Shown: piece by piece, positions 34,854 through 48,158 of the stretch | How the letters are laid out: each line of letters begins with the position of its first letter | How positions within the stretch are numbered: the first letter of the stretch is position 1 | Assembly (NCBI RefSeq): GCF_010183535.1 | Contig: NC_071332.1 | Location: 13,330,001-13,394,000, forward strand | Reading direction: 5' to 3' | DNA from: Caenorhabditis remanei | Lineage: Eukaryota; Nematoda; Chromadorea; Rhabditida; Rhabditidae | Length of the DNA stretch: 64,000 bases | Position numbers and translations under genes: made by a program | The notes under the pieces: model-generated | What the model was told of the DNA's origin: nothing | Database searches by the model: none | What the model saw: only the letters and a program-made list of their open reading frames with translations

Positions 34854-36350
34854 ATGGACTTTCAACCGCCCGACATTCCCGACGTCATTCGGGATCACAT
34901 TCTGCACGAAGTAGGATTGAGAACTCCAGAACTACAAGCGTACGGAAACGTTTTGAGATTATATGGAGAAAATTCAATCACCAAGAACGATTTTGATTAC
35001 TGGTATTGTCGATTTCTTGATGACAATGATGAAATGGATGTAGAGTTCGTTTCAATTCTATCTCTTACCTTCAACTAATTTTCTCGATTTCAGAGTAGCT
35101 CCGCAAGCCATAGAAATCAATCAAAATTATGATTTATTCATCAGAATGCTTTCTTCGTATTATCAATTAAGACAGCTGTAAGTTAAATCTAGAGTTTCTA
35201 TGTTAGCAAGCTCTGCAGCTTGTCCAATAATGAAACTGCTTACTGTCTGTATTTTTAGACTCCCCCTTCGCCAGATTTGCCGACGTTTTCGCGACGTTAT
35301 CGATTCAAATTACACGCCCTTCACCGATATTCATGTTGCTATTGGTCATGATTACGTTTACGTGAAGTTCAACGACATGAGAAGTCTCTATTCACATAAG
35401 GAAGTAAGAGAATACAAGTACGGACACAAATATCATGATGAGAATAAGACGTTCATTGAAGGAGAAGGTTATTTGACAAAAGCATTCGATGCTGTCGCTG
35501 TAGCATTGAGAAATCAGCAGAATATATTGAGAACATTTCGATTGAGTTGGCATCCGAGAGCAAAGCAGACAAATAGAGAACAAACTGCTGAAAATGTGGA
35601 GTTTTTCTATGAGAGAGTGAGGTAATGAGGGCTTTGAAAACTTGCACGGCTGTCTTGAAAGCATGTTTCTTCCCAGTCGAATTTCTACCCGTATCGTCTA
35701 AACCGGTGTTTTTTCAGGTTACTCCTTGTCAACCAACCATTTCAATTCGCCGTCAGGGACTTCTCGATTCAAGATACGAATCTTCCGAGAGTTCTCGCTA
35801 TTCTACAGCATCTATCACCTGAAACAATCAGAAAATTTGAAATCAGTGATGTGAATTATGGCTCGTGGAGACTCGGTGTTATCGGAGATGCAGAACAAAT
35901 AATGGAACAAATGGTTGAAACGCCACAATGGACCTCTTTGAGTTATATACAGATAATCCACACTCCCATCAATATTCCTTTGCATAACTTCGTCTACTGC
36001 ATTGAATTTGAAATCGCTGTGGAATCGGTCACGATTGAAGAGATTATTCGGCTAAAAAATGTTGGTTTGAACTGAAAATTTTTAAAAAAAAATTAATTTT
36101 TCAGACACTATTGGAGAGACCGAGGTTTAGAAGATGCAAAGTAATGACACGAACAGAATTTAATTTTGATGAGATAATTCCATTTCGAAACATGGGAGTC
36201 TTGTTGAACGGATACAGACATCCTGCTGATAATTGTCCATATACATATCGTTGTTCTATTCCTTTCACAATTTTCCAATTGGCTGTCACTCTTCGAGATG
36301 TCTCATTTGAAATTAACAGAGTTCAACGCAGACAACAAAATGTTCATTGA
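34854..36350 (+). CDS. F-box/FTH protein 3, with divergent HTH and F-box
   Basis: Exons 34854-35044, 35094-35177, 35259-35621, 35718-36060 and 36105-36350 total 1227 nt, 408 aa. The first exon is a divergent HTH (QAYGNVLRLYGENSITKNDFDYWYCRF). The F-box front half is poorly conserved (IEINQNYDLFIRMLSSYYQ); the second half is clear (LRQICRRFRDVIDSN). The FTH domain follows. Intron phases match F-box genes 2 and 5. Loss of the MP motif in the F-box may weaken Skp1 binding; that is inference. Confidence 0.85.
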
Positions 36351-36718
36351 TTTTAGTTTATTTTATTTGTCAGTCACTGCTTAAATTGCTTTTTATTTCT
36401 CCATTTCTGAAATTTTGCTCCCAACTGTGATGCTCTTATGTTTATTTTTTGCGGAGATTGCTTTGTTCTCCCTTTTCTGTTGTCATTTGTCCAGTTCATT
36501 AATTTATTTCATTGAAATCAGAATTATTTGTCAAAACATTGGTTTGAAAATATGCGGTCGCTCTTCGAAAGAAGTGTATCCGGAAATATTATCTCATTGT
36601 TTTTTAGCTCCTGTTTTGTTGTGAGTTTGGTGAGCAATGTTGCACCTAAAGAAAAATTTTGCAACTTTAGTAGTCAAAAACAATGTGACGTGTCATATTT
36701 CCAGAGAAACTCTCAAAT

Positions 36719-37803
36719 ATGACTGATAATTCCGTCAAGTCATTCTCCGATATGCCAACTGATGTTATCGAAGTAATCGTGGAACATTCGGAGTTGAAAG
36801 AACAGTAAGTAGTAGGAAAACGTTACAAAACAACCTATTTGCCCCTATTTTCTGTTTTTACTACTAAATTTATAATATTTGCAGATTAATTCTCCGGAAA
36901 GTGTCTCGTTCATTGAGAGATCTCATCGATACTCAGAAGTTAGACTATAAACAAATCATTGTGGATGCTCGTCCCGATCACATTTTTGTTCAGTTCAATG
37001 AACATTTCGTCGCATATTTGGATCATCAAAAGCTCGATATCGATATTTCCCAAATGAGCAGTATTTACAAGTATACAACAATTATCAGAATGCCGCCTGG
37101 AGGAGATTGGATTCAGACGGCTTTTGCTGATCTGGAGTTGGCTTTGAAAAATCCGAAAAATCGATTCCAAATGATTCGTATCCACTCTTTTGATGATGAT
37201 GCTGGAAAAACAGTCTATAAAAAACTAGAGAACATTCTGAAACCGTTGGGTGACCGTAAGATACACGTGACACGGTTTTGTGCAAGAGTCGTCGAAGGAC
37301 CACAACTTTTATCTATTCTTCCTCACCTTCAACCTGGAATTTTGAAGTCAATCGAAATCGAACACAACGTTGATTTAGCCGAAAACATAGACTCTTTGAT
37401 CGATTCGCAGCAATGGAAAAAAGCACAAGACGTGGAAATGTATGCGATTGAAACGCCCATTCCGATTGAATGTTTGGTTCATTTGAGGAGATTCGATGTA
37501 TGGATTGAGAGTATTGAAGTGCAGGATTTGCTAAAATTGAGAGATGTTAGTGGTGAAGTTTGAGAACATATGAATAATTGTTTTTCATTTCAGAATCTCA
37601 TTATCTCTCCAATTTTCGAAAGTTGCTCAATTCGTTCCTATTCTGGGAGTGCCTTTGACATCGTCGAAGTTCAGAAGATCTTAGGCCTCAAACAACCGAG
37701 CAGTGAGAAACCGCAATCGATGCTCCTTTATTCGATTCCCAACTCGGATGCTATTCTAGAAATTTATGTTGATAATCATTATGTTTATATTGAAAAGGCA
37801 TAA
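36719..37803 (+). CDS. F-box/FTH protein 4
   Basis: Exons 36719-36804, 36885-37545 and 37594-37803 total 957 nt, 318 aa. F-box: FSDMPTDVIEVIVEHSELKEQ, LILRKVSRSLRDLID. FTH domain with ILPHLQPGILKSIEI, SQQWKKAQDVEM and the terminal LLYSIPNSDAILEIYV. There is no HTH exon. A TTTCCAG acceptor-like site lies upstream at about 36697-36703. Typical array member; substrate unknown. Confidence 0.9.
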
Positions 37804-38089
37804 TTTACTTTTACTCGGCACGTTCCTTCTGCAATTAATCGTTGTTTTTGTTGTTTACCTAACAAATTAAGTTGTCTAATGAATTTTATCGCGGGCGTTG
37901 AGAATTCCTTTCTCGGAGTTAGTTTATTTATCTGCAAAACTACTTTTTTAAAATTAATCAATTTTTTGCCGTATTGTCTTTCTGGTTTCTACTCCGAAAT
38001 AATGAATTTAGTTGTCTCTTTACTAATAGCATCTCATTAAACTGATTATTAAGTTCTCTATTAATAATTTTAGGCAAATCTAACAAAAA

Positions 38090-39511
38090 ATGGCCGAAGA
38101 AATTCTAAATAACGAGCAAGTACTCCGCGGATGCATTCTCTACGAATTCACTCAAGGAAGACCGGTTTTTCAGTCGTTTCTTCACTTCTCACGATCTCTT
38201 GATACGAATTCGATTGATTATCGTGAATTTGAGTTCTGGTTCTATCGATTTTATCATGGAGAAACTGATCTGACATACGACACCAGGTAAATCGTGAGAA
38301 ACTTGTTTTATAACAAAGAATGAAACACTATTAAGTTTGTTTCTGTTTAATATCCAAAATTTTTTCAGTCTGGAGTCGAAAAAACCGACATTGTTTGAAA
38401 TACCGGTAGAAATTATCGAACAAATCGTCGATGAACTTGATTTCAGAACACAGTGAGAACTCTCCTTATTTTTCACTCGCGACTTCAAGTTCATTTACAG
38501 ATTGGTTCTTCGAAAAGTATCGACAGACCTTCGTCATATCGTCGAAAAACGAGTTCCATCATACAAATCAATCACTCTGTTCATCGAAGATTATGGTGCA
38601 ATGCTGTATTTCGATCAGCATGAAGTTTTATATAACAGGAGTCGAGAGGGATGCTGGGTCAGATATTTATATAGAGGATCTCGATTCCTTCCTGGAATTG
38701 ATCCAGTTAAACAAGCAATGATTGATTTGAAATATGCATTGAGTCATCCGAAAATGATGTTGGAAGAATTGAAAATTCGTGTTTTATTGAGTAGTTACAG
38801 AGAGGAAGATGGGAAAAACGAGAAGGAATTGAGAGTTCAACACTTTCAGAGTATTAAAGGTAACTGGGAATGGAAGTCTTAATTTCGTTCAAATACTTTT
38901 ATTCCATCTTTCAGATACTCTCTCTTCCCTCAACAAGCCGACAATTAACGTGTCAAAACTCGAAATGCACGTGAAAAATCATGAAGAAGTGCTCTCTGTT
39001 CTACCTTATTTGACACCTGGAATCCTATCAGAAATCGATTTTCATTGTGCAAATACGGCGAAAATCCGTCTGCAAATGGCTCAAATCATCAAATTAGATC
39101 AATGGAAACAGGCAGAAAAATTGAAAATCGACCGATTTTTCACACAATTTGATCTGAAACACTTGGCACACTTCAAAAAGTTCGAAGTTTCGTTAGCAAA
39201 GATATCGATAAAGAGTTTGGCTGAACTGAAAGATGTGAGTGAGAATCTAAAATCATAACTAAAACGAAAAACGATTATTCCAGACCCTCATCCACTGTCC
39301 AGAGTTCGATCGATGCACTCTTGAAACATCGAAACCAATTAATGTTAAATCGATTGATTCGAATTTCGGACAAGAGATTCCACAAGATCCACCAACCGAA
39401 ATGTATCATTATTATGCAGTTCCAGATTCTGAGGAGATTGTTTTGGAAATGTGTGTAGAGCCGAAACGAATTCGATTCAAGAAGACAACCAGGAAAAGTA
39501 TGACACGATGA
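38090..39511 (+). CDS. F-box/FTH protein 5, with N-terminal HTH
   Basis: Exons 38090-38286, 38369-38452, 38501-38859, 38915-39234 and 39284-39511 total 1188 nt, 395 aa. Complete HTH (LRGCILYEFTQGRPVFQSFL ... DYREFEFWFYRFYHG), F-box (LFEIPVEIIEQIVDELDFRTQ, LVLRKVSTDLRHIVEK) and FTH (VLSVLPYLTPGILSEI, DQWKQAEKLKI, YYAVPDSEEIVLEM). The HTH exon ends in phase 2, as does the F-box exon, so the F-box exon is a symmetric module. Confidence 0.9.
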
Positions 39512-40216
39512 ATATATTTTCATTCGAAACGGTATATTTGTTAACATTTTTATCCATTCTCTCCCTTCTCAATCAACCTGTTTCACCCAACTCATCTGAG
39601 GTTTCCACCCAATTTTGTTCAAGTTTCTCTAATATTCTCATCCGATTATTATTTCTGAAATGTTCTCAACTTCTTATGTTTCTGACTGTTGCTATATGTT
39701 TACCATTTTCACTTTTTTGCACACTATTTCCTATTTCCTTATACCTACAACATCCGTCGCCTGTTCTTTCCCGTTACCGCCCACTCTCCATTATCTTTGT
39801 CCATTGTTTTGTTGTTGTTCTTGTTGTTCTTCTTCGAAATGAACTTGTTGTTACAATAGTTTCACTGAACCCACTAGAAAAAGAGTTGGAAGAAGGCAAA
39901 AAAGAGACAATGTGCTTTTCTGATACCATTGATTGTAGAAAATTGGAAGAATAAAAGTATCACTTAGAAATCAAATGAATGAAATTTCAGTGTGACTCAT
40001 TACAAGTGTAATGACGACTGGAGCCTTTCAGTGCAAACAATTTTATCAACAAACAAGCACGTTTTGCTTATCAGATGGCTAGTTGACTGAGTTGAATGAA
40101 ATTTCAAAATTGATTTTTAAAGTGTTTTCTTTTTTATTCGACCTGAAACAAAATGAAGCTTTTCTAGCACATTTCCCCACTCTACAGTTCTCATTTTCAG
40201 TCCGAACCTTCTTACA
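39512..40216. other. Intergenic, no gene seen
   Basis: Pyrimidine-rich region. A 167-codon plus-strand frame (39451-39954) is hydrophobic and overlaps the end of F-box gene 5, but it lacks family resemblance or splice support; I treat it as chance. A short hairpin CATTACAAGTGTAATG lies near 39998. Confidence 0.3.
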
Positions 40217-41357
40217 ATGGGTAGCTCGTTGTCTATTGGATCCATTGAGCCACAGATGAATTTTGAGATCAAAAACTTCGAATTAGAGCAAAGAGTCGAT
40301 GAGTTGTATCTCGAAAAGTCAGTATCACCTTTGTCTCTGACCAATATGCCAGATGTCGTGATGAGTGAAATTTTAGGAAAGTTGGATATCCGTTCAGTGT
40401 GAGTCTGAAACTTGTATCTATCCCTCCCTCAAACATCAGATTTTCAGACAAATCCTGAGGAAAGTGTGCCACAGTCTACGAATTTTCATCGATGATACGC
40501 GAAGAAATGGAGAAATCTCTAGTATAAAACTCATTTCGAATCCTAACTCGATTAATGTAGTCTATGATGGAAAATATGAAGTAATCTACCGAAAACAAGA
40601 AGTTGGATGTCTAGTGGAGCACCAGAGAAGAGCAAAATTATTCAGGAAGGAGACATGTTTTGAAATGCTTTTGGGAGACTTAAATCTGATTTTGGGAGCT
40701 CAAAAAACTCTGCTGAAGATGTTGGGAATCTACTTGAGGGAACCATCAACTCCGTTCCTTCCATTTTGGAAGACGTTCCTAGAATCGATGCCCCGCCCAC
40801 TTTCAGTAGAAACTCTCCAAATAGAAGTGGGAAAGCAATCGGAAGTTATGGATGTTTTGCCATATTTGGAGTACAAGAAGCTCAAAAATATTCGAATTTA
40901 TGCTTCGAGTGGGAGAAATGAAATGATGGAAATTAATAGAATCGTAGAATTAGATCAGTGGAAAATGGCTGAAAAAGTGACACTCGAAAGATGGATTCAT
41001 AGAAAACATTTTGTTGATTTTGGGCATTTGAAGGAGGTTTTACTCTCGACGTATAAGATCAATTCTGAAGAATTGATAGAACTAAAAGAGGTCTGCCCAT
41101 GAGTCTATATTCGGATGTTCACAAAAATGTTTTTTTTTCAGATGTTCCTCAACTCGTCGACTCTCCAACAATTCCTCTTCCCATACCTTGATCTACACGA
41201 TGATCAAAACTTTCTTCACAAGAAGAATCGATATTTTCGAATGAAGAACTCAGATTCAGATGTTCTGAATGTTCGACATATTCCAACGAACAAGATTATC
41301 AATTTCAATCGATTGAAAATTTCTGAAGTTCCGAAAGATAAAATTATTGAATTCTGA
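40217..41357 (+). CDS. F-box/FTH protein 6
   Basis: Exons 40217-40398, 40448-41090 and 41142-41357 total 1041 nt, 346 aa. An N-terminal extension of ~40 residues precedes the F-box (LTNMPDVVMSEILGKLDIRSV, QILRKVCHSLRIFIDD). FTH: VMDVLPYLEYKKLKNIRI, VELDQWKMAEKVTL and LNSSTLQQFLFPYLDL. A start at a later ATG (40348, just before the F-box) would match the other genes better; both are possible. Confidence 0.87.
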
Positions 41358-42440
41358 AACACCAATAAAGAGACTATTACTGGGCAGTCTTAATATTCAG
41401 GTAATCGCAAAGTAATTTTAAAATTTTGGTCAAAGAAAAGCTCGAAAAGAATTATTTTCGTGTTTATTCATAGTAAGTCTCCCATCAAATATCCGACACG
41501 ATGGCTGATCTTCTCTTTTAGTACAGATACGGTAGTTTGTGTAGATGAAATTAATATCAACAACATAAGGGACACATCTGACATTTCTTGAAGAAAGAAA
41601 AGTAGTTTCATAGTAATGAATTTGGGAAAGACGGGTACCAAAAAAAGAGTTTCGCTTCTCATTCAAGAGAGAATTAGCCAGTTAGAAATGTACCTTTCTG
41701 TTGTTGACTCGACAAACGGACGAGTTGGAATAGAACACTGAACCAAGTTCTACCACAGAGAAAACTCTCTGCATTTTTGAACTTTTCGAATGAGTGAGTG
41801 GCTGCGTTTCTTTCAAAAATCGCTTTGTCTTTTTTCACACACATTAGATTGAAATGAGTATTCCGTTTGCAAAGATATTCCGCGAAGTCTCGGAGAATAA
41901 TAGTTCAGAACGGAACTTTTTTTCCCCCATTACAACACGTGATGAATCCCATGAACACATCACTCTACCATTAAAATGAAATATTTCTTCCTTACGCGGT
42001 GTACAAAAAAGAACGATGGGTTTCACTTCTTCCTCTCATTCATCTTCCCTCCGTGGTCCAACTTCTCTGCTTCTCTTCTTTTCTCTGTTCACTTCTCTTT
42101 TCTTTTTCTCTTTTCTGTCTCTTCGTCTTTCCATCTCTCCAACACTTCGATTTGTGGCTTCTTTTTCTCCGAGGGGAACGTTATGTTTCTCCCCGTTCTC
42201 TTTTGTTCTTTTAAATCGTCAAAGATGAGTTTTCGAGAAGTTCTTCTTTTGATTTCACAAGAAAAAGTTGAATCGTTGGAAGTTGAACTACATTCTAATC
42301 AGTCGAAAGATTTTAAGTTTAATCCCGTTATAGGCTCATCACTAAGTTGAATTATTTACTTGACTCCAGCCTAATCGGGTTATCAGTTTCAAATCGAAAT
42401 GTCTTTTATTTTTTGTCTCTAATTCTTAATAATTCAGAAG
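41358..42440. other. Intergenic, no gene seen
   Basis: Over 1 kb without a convincing gene. A pyrimidine-rich stretch (42020-42230) gives long hydrophobic chance frames. A minus-strand frame at 41430-41666 has no family resemblance. An old F-box remnant cannot be excluded, but I could not align one. Confidence 0.3.
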
Positions 42441-43658
42441 ATGCCAACACTCTTGGATATACCGGACTTGGTTATGAGACGTATTTTGAAAGACGCTGAT
42501 TTCAAACAAATGTGAGTTTGTCATAAAGTGTAATGGATTTTAACTGGAGTTTAGTTACCGAAACAACACAACATATCCGAAATAAAACAACTGCATTTTT
42601 CAGTTTCCGTCTCCGAAAAGTGTGTAGTCCGCTTCGCACCTTCCTCGACCTCACTCTTCAACCAGATATCCAACTCGAATGGATTCAATTGTCAGCCATC
42701 ACAAATGGAATGTCTTGCTATATGGGGACGAATGTGGACGATTATAAAAATAAAAAGTATGACAAACAAAGAACCGCTTCCTTCGTTTTGGTTGATACCG
42801 ACATGAAACAGTGGCAAGATTTGGCGATGATTTTGAGATATCAAAAATCTAGTTTGAAGTTTCTGAAATTGATGTGCAGTCTTGAAGAGAACATGGATGG
42901 ATATGACAAGTTTTTGGAGTTTTTCATGGTTAGTGAAAATGAAGAAGGAATACTTCAGAACAATTATATGTTTGCAGACAATTCTATCCACCAATGAGAC
43001 TCAACTTCGAGTATCAAATCTCAAAATGCATGCAATGAATCAAACTCAAGTTCTTCGAGTCCTTCCATACTTGGATCCAAAAGACTTGGTCAGTATTTCA
43101 ATTGAAAATTCAATGGTATTCGATACTCGTGGAGGAGATATGGAGATTGATGAAATCGTACAAACGGAACAATACCAGAAAGCCAAAGGGTTGTATATAT
43201 TAGGATGCGACACAAATGCATCTATTTTTCAAATGTCCCATTTCAATGACTTAACCGTATCACTCAAATCGTTTTCAACATCTGGGGTTATACATGCCAA
43301 AGAGGTTGGTTGTTGATTTCTATTGTACAAATAACATCCACGTACACTTGAGCGCTTAGAAACTGATTTCTGGAATTTTTATTCTATAAATTATTTTCAG
43401 AAACTGATAGATCTTTCAATAAATTTCCGTTATGAGATACGTTACCATGAATTCGAAGACATTGATGAATTGACTGTATCATTGGGTCAACCAACGGAAA
43501 GTAATGACCGACAGGATATTTGGATTATCAATTTACCGAATGCTGATCAACAAATTTTAGCAATCAACCATTGTGTTGAATCTAATTATTTTGTTTTAAA
43601 TCGGAGAATAAAGGGACCGCCCAATCGACTTGCTCGATTTCCTCTTTTTTACGAATGA
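42441..43658 (+). CDS. F-box/FTH protein 7
   Basis: Exons 42441-42511, 42604-42928, 42978-43304 and 43401-43658 total 981 nt, 326 aa. F-box: LLDIPDLVMRRILKDADFKQM, IFRLRKVCSPLRTFLD. FTH: VLRVLPYLDPKDLVSISI, QTEQYQKAKGLYI and IWIINLPNADQQILAI. The extra intron at 42929 splits the FTH part, as in genes 2, 3 and 5. It is a close relative of gene 8 next to it. Confidence 0.88.
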
Positions 43659-44521
43659 GTGACTGTTTTTGATGAAGGAAATTAGACATAGATAAGATTG
43701 AGTTTAACAGTAAGTTATTTGTTCAGGTAAATATTTGAACTCGAAATATTAATTGAGATCTGAATTTCTACAGAATGACTTATTTATTTATTTATTTCCC
43801 ATATTTATTGTCCACTCTCCAATATATTCTTCCCATATTTATTTATTTCTTAATCTTATTATTAAAAGTGTTTTGATTGAATAAAAAATGAGTTTTGGGA
43901 TCGTATCTCTGACTTTGTTTTTTTCAAAACGCAGTCTACTAAACTGTTTGCTTAATCCTCCAATCGAAGACAGCACAAGTGTATGGAATTGTATTCATAA
44001 CTGTTCCCTGAAACATTTAAACATTTATTCATTATCTTGCCAAACACTTTTTCTGACACTATTTAAACTCTAGTCTGCTATTTACACTCACAAACATAAA
44101 CATAAATTTAGCTGTCTCACAGTTTTCGTCTCTTCTCTCACCATGTTTCGATGGCGTTTCTTCACCGACCTTCCTCATTCTTTCTTTTTCGAATTATTTT
44201 GTTTTTCGCCTTTCACTTCATTTTTTCGAAATATTCCAATGAATACATGACAAACGTTCGAAATTTGCATTGTATTATAACTTGCAAGCGCGCTTCGCTG
44301 GACGAAACCTCTGAACTTTTTTCCCAACTGTGTTTTCATGTTTTTATAAATGAGAAATCAGAACATTTCACGAATTTTTTATTAACTTTCTGACAAATTT
44401 TCTTTCTCCAATGACTCGAAGCTAACCTTTTTTCAAATTATAACTTTTTGTTTCGTAATTGTTCGTTCCTTTTTCCAAAAAACTAGAAAAATATTTGTAC
44501 AAATTTTAATTTTTCAGAATA
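43659..44521. other. Intergenic, no gene seen
   Basis: A/T-rich spacer with repeated TTATTTATTTATTTCCCATA near 43781-43850 (two imperfect copies). No exon recognised. Confidence 0.3.
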
Positions 44522-45701
44522 ATGACTCTTCTCGAAATGCCGGATGTTGTTATGAAACGTATTTTAAACTTTTCCGATATTAAAACAATGTGAGTTTCTT
44601 TTCTTGAAAATAATCAAAACCTGCAGTTCGTATAAATTTTCAAAATTCATAATTTTTCAGATTCACTCTTCGAAGAGTTTGTCATGGATTCCGTGAATAT
44701 ATTGATTCAAAGAAACCGGATATTGCTCTCACTTCAATTTGTTTTCATGTAACTTCCAATGGATTTTCGTGTGAAATGGGATCCAATACATTCAATCACT
44801 TGAAAATTCGATATATGGACAGTCGACTAATTTATTTGGGTCCACCACGAGAACCAGTAGAGAATGAATATCTGCTCAAGAGCGAAAATCCGATGGAACT
44901 GTTCCTTGAAGACGTTGGAAGAATTCTGACTCATCAGAAGTCAAGTTTATCATTTCTGAGTATTACAGTGCAGTATATGAGATACATTCCGGAGTACAAT
45001 CAACTGTTGGAATTCATCAAAAATATATTGGAGACCAGAAATACTCCATTACGAGCTGTTTCATTCCGAATGTCCGCGTTGGAACAGGATGAAGTAATGC
45101 AAATGTTGCCACTGTTGGATCCAAGTCATATTTCGAATATCCAGATCGTTGAGACAATTATTAATTCATATGTAAGAACGGACAAGTTTCTGGAAATAGA
45201 TCGAATAATTGGGTTGGATCATTTCAAAAATTCCAAAGTTTGGGAATCCCCTGTCTTCACTATCCGAAGTAATTTCGGCAAAATTGATGATTTTTTTCAT
45301 TTCGAAAGTGTTGTGGTGCGGTTTGAATCAATATCAGCGAGGGATTTGAATTTATTGAAAGAGGTGAGTCTTACCGTGAATTATCGTTTGAGTTTAAGTT
45401 ATTGAAAAAAACAAATTTTCAGGCATTCTTGACCACTTCCACGTGTAACCAATTCGATCTTCACTACAAACATTTCACCGATGGTCACCAATTCATTCAA
45501 ACATTGGGAGAACCGATTCTTGAAGAAGGTTCATTTGTAAGCAAGTGGTACTTTGGAATCCCAAATTCAAGTGACGTCATTCTTATCGCCTATACTGAAC
45601 CGTACAGACAAATTCAATTTATACGCGGTGAATGGATAATACCAGACGATGTGGTTGTAGTCGAAGGAGATAGGAATGAGAATGCTGAACTTGAACAATG
45701 A
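44522..45701 (+). CDS. F-box/FTH protein 8
   Basis: Exons 44522-44589, 44661-45363 and 45423-45701 total 1050 nt, 349 aa. F-box: LLEMPDVVMKRILNFSDIKTM, IFTLRRVCHGFREYID. FTH: VMQMLPLLDPSHISNIQI, ESISARDLNLLKE and WYFGIPNSSDVILIAY. The C-terminal tail is acidic. No HTH exon. Confidence 0.9.
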
Positions 45702-45828
45702 ACAAATATAACAATATTTAATAATTTTTATTTGATTTTATTTGAATGAATGTTGTAATTTACAGAACGAATACTTCAAACTTAGAAACGGGACCATTAC
45801 AATAAAACATATTGCGAAGATACGTACT

Positions 45829-46443
45829 CTATTGCTGAGACGATTCAGAATGAAGACATGATAAAAATGACGTCACAACAATGGTTTCATCTTTCACTTT
45901 TAACTTATACGTTTTCAAAATGGTCTCCAATCGTTCCAGAACTCTCTTACCATCTTCCTCATAAGCATACTTCTTTCGTAACTCAAACCGATTCAAATTC
46001 AATTTCGTTCCGAAAATGTTCAAAATTATTTCGAAATCTTTCGAGAACATCTCAATAAAATTGTTATCTTTGAATCTCTTCACTGAACGATTTCTTATTT
46101 CTTCTCTTGCCACAAGACATCCTTTTGAATACAAATTAGTGTAACTGACTACCCACTGCTTGTATGGTGTATTGTATGTGATGTATATCTTATCAGGTCC
46201 CAGGGATATTTCCAAACGAGTAAGATCACAATCTAGATGGATTGAATCTATGAAATTTCGAAAGTCATGACAAACGTTCCGGAGGGTCAATCTGAAAACA
46301 TTAAGAGTAAACGCGGTGATGTTATGAATTCAATTGAAGATGGTGGAATCCAATTGACAAAGAAATACTTACATTGACGGAAGATCCAATTTCTCTAGAA
46401 TCTTGTTCATCACCAACTGTGGCATATTTTCGAAATTCGTCAT
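45829..46443 (-). pseudogene. Truncated F-box/FTH gene 9
   Basis: Exons 46373-46443 and 45829-46291, 177 aa. The F-box is intact (FENMPQLVMNKILEKLDLPSM, ILTLRNVCHDFRNFID), and the first half of FTH closely resembles gene 10 (LETILKTYKLKVKDETI versus MESILKPYKLKVKKVTI). The frame then runs into unrelated residues and stops. The second half of FTH and the terminal exon are absent. It could still make an F-box-only protein. Head-to-head with gene 10, about 290 bp apart. Confidence 0.8.
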
Positions 46444-46730
46444 TTTAATACAAAATCAGGTCAACGTTTGTTTCAGAAAGCGAGTCAGTCACAGTGTCAG
46501 TGTTCAGCTGATAAAAATGTACGCCAATACACTCTACGTTTATCGAAGCGTCAACGATACGCCAGACTAGAAAAGATGTTTGAACAAAGAAAAAAGTGAT
46601 CTTCAACCGCAGTAAAATGAAATTGCTCTGTCCAGTTTTTATCAGTTTTTCCCGTTTCTGTCTTTTTTATTTAGTTGCTCCATTTTCAGGAAAAGTTTTT
46701 CATACGTTCTCATCGGAGAATCATCCGAAA

Positions 46731-47876
46731 ATGGTTTCTCTGACGGAAATGCCAGAATTGGTCATGAACAACATTCTGGAAAAATTGGATTTGAGATCAA
46801 TGTGAGTTTGCTTTATCAATTATTTCCTGATTTTGTAATGAGGTTTTTTCTGACAATCAGTTCAACTTATATTTTCAGACTAAGTCTTCGAAAAGTATGT
46901 CATGACCTCCGTAATTTCATTGACGACGGCAAACCTGATCCTCATTTGACTGAGATTGAGATTACTGTGAAGTACTCCAGTATCACTCTGATCATGAGAA
47001 TTCACCATTTAAAATTGATAAACCATGAAATAAAATACAAGAAAGAAGACACAAAGGGATGTTCAGTTGTCTACGAGAAACGAGAGAAACTTCTGGAAAA
47101 TGAAAATTATATCAGCACATTCGCTAAAGATTTGGAAGTCGTTTTGACAGTTTTTGAATCAAAAATGAAATTGGAAAAGTTCGATTTGAATTGGCGATAC
47201 GCACACCACGAGGTTTTTGATGAAGTTTCGAAAAAGATGGAATCGATTCTGAAACCGTATAAACTGAAAGTGAAGAAAGTGACCATCGAGGCATTCGAAC
47301 AAAGTCACGTGATGTCGATTCTACCGTACTTAGATCCTAAACCCCTCTATCAAATCGATATTTCGGAAGCATGTCTTCCCGATTATTCCGTTTACAAAAA
47401 TAATCCATTGAAGTTAGATGAAGTAGTTGAATTAGAACAATGGAAGGATGCTAACGAGATTTTGATAGCAAGACAAGTTGAGCTACCGGATATGAAGAAC
47501 TTGGAAAATGCTAGATGTGTTTTTGTCACTTTGGATTCAATTAAGTTGGAAGATTTGATCGAATTGAAAGAGGTGAGATTCTGTCGAACTGTCCTTATAT
47601 CCATCCGTACATCATTTTCAGCAGTTCCTACTCTCCAGAACACTCGGAGAATACGACATGGAATATGCCAGTTTCGATGAACAAGATCAATTTTTCGAAC
47701 CATTTGGAGTCCCATATCTAGAATATCAAGAGAATCCAGACAGCAAGCAGTGGTTCTTCAAAACTGAGCATCCCGATCAAATTCTTCAAATTCATCATTA
47801 CAATGATGGAGTGTGGCATGTCAAATTTGTGATTTTTAATAAACGACGCATTCCGAGTGAAGCTATTATTCAATGA
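46731..47876 (+). CDS. F-box/FTH protein 10
   Basis: Exons 46731-46801, 46879-47572 and 47622-47876 total 1020 nt, 339 aa. F-box: LTEMPELVMNNILEKLDLRSM, ILSLRKVCHDLRNFIDD. FTH: VMSILPYLDPKPLYQIDI, ELEQWKDANEILI, and a C-terminal WFFKTEHPDQILQI. TTTTCAG before GAAAAG (46681-46689) may be a trans-splice acceptor. It shares its promoter region with truncated gene 9 on the other strand. Confidence 0.9.
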
Positions 47877-48158
47877 TTGCTTTCGTCTTGTTTTTAGAAT
47901 GTATTTGATTATAACTGTTTTTTTGAACGTTTTTCTCAATGTTCACAGTCTGAACACACGACAACGTTACCCACCGATACTTCAGATATTCCAAATGTAG
48001 GAATTCTGAAACGAATATAAGTTTCGATATTTAAAATTTTCACAGGAATTTAAAAAAAACCAAGAAAAGGAGGTATTCAGTGTTCTTCATTGACAAAAAA
48101 GGAAATATCACATATTGACTAAACATGGTCAGTGTGGAGAAAACGGGTGAGAACTTAA

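Noticed and set aside
39451..39954. 167-codon plus-strand frame after F-box gene 5
   Set aside because: Overlaps the F-box gene end, is a pyrimidine-run hydrophobic translation, and has no splice or family support.
41976..42350. Hydrophobic Phe/Ser/Leu-rich frames near 42.0-42.35 kb
   Set aside because: Three overlapping frames all read as Phe/Leu/Ser strings, which is what a TTTCTC-rich stretch yields by chance.
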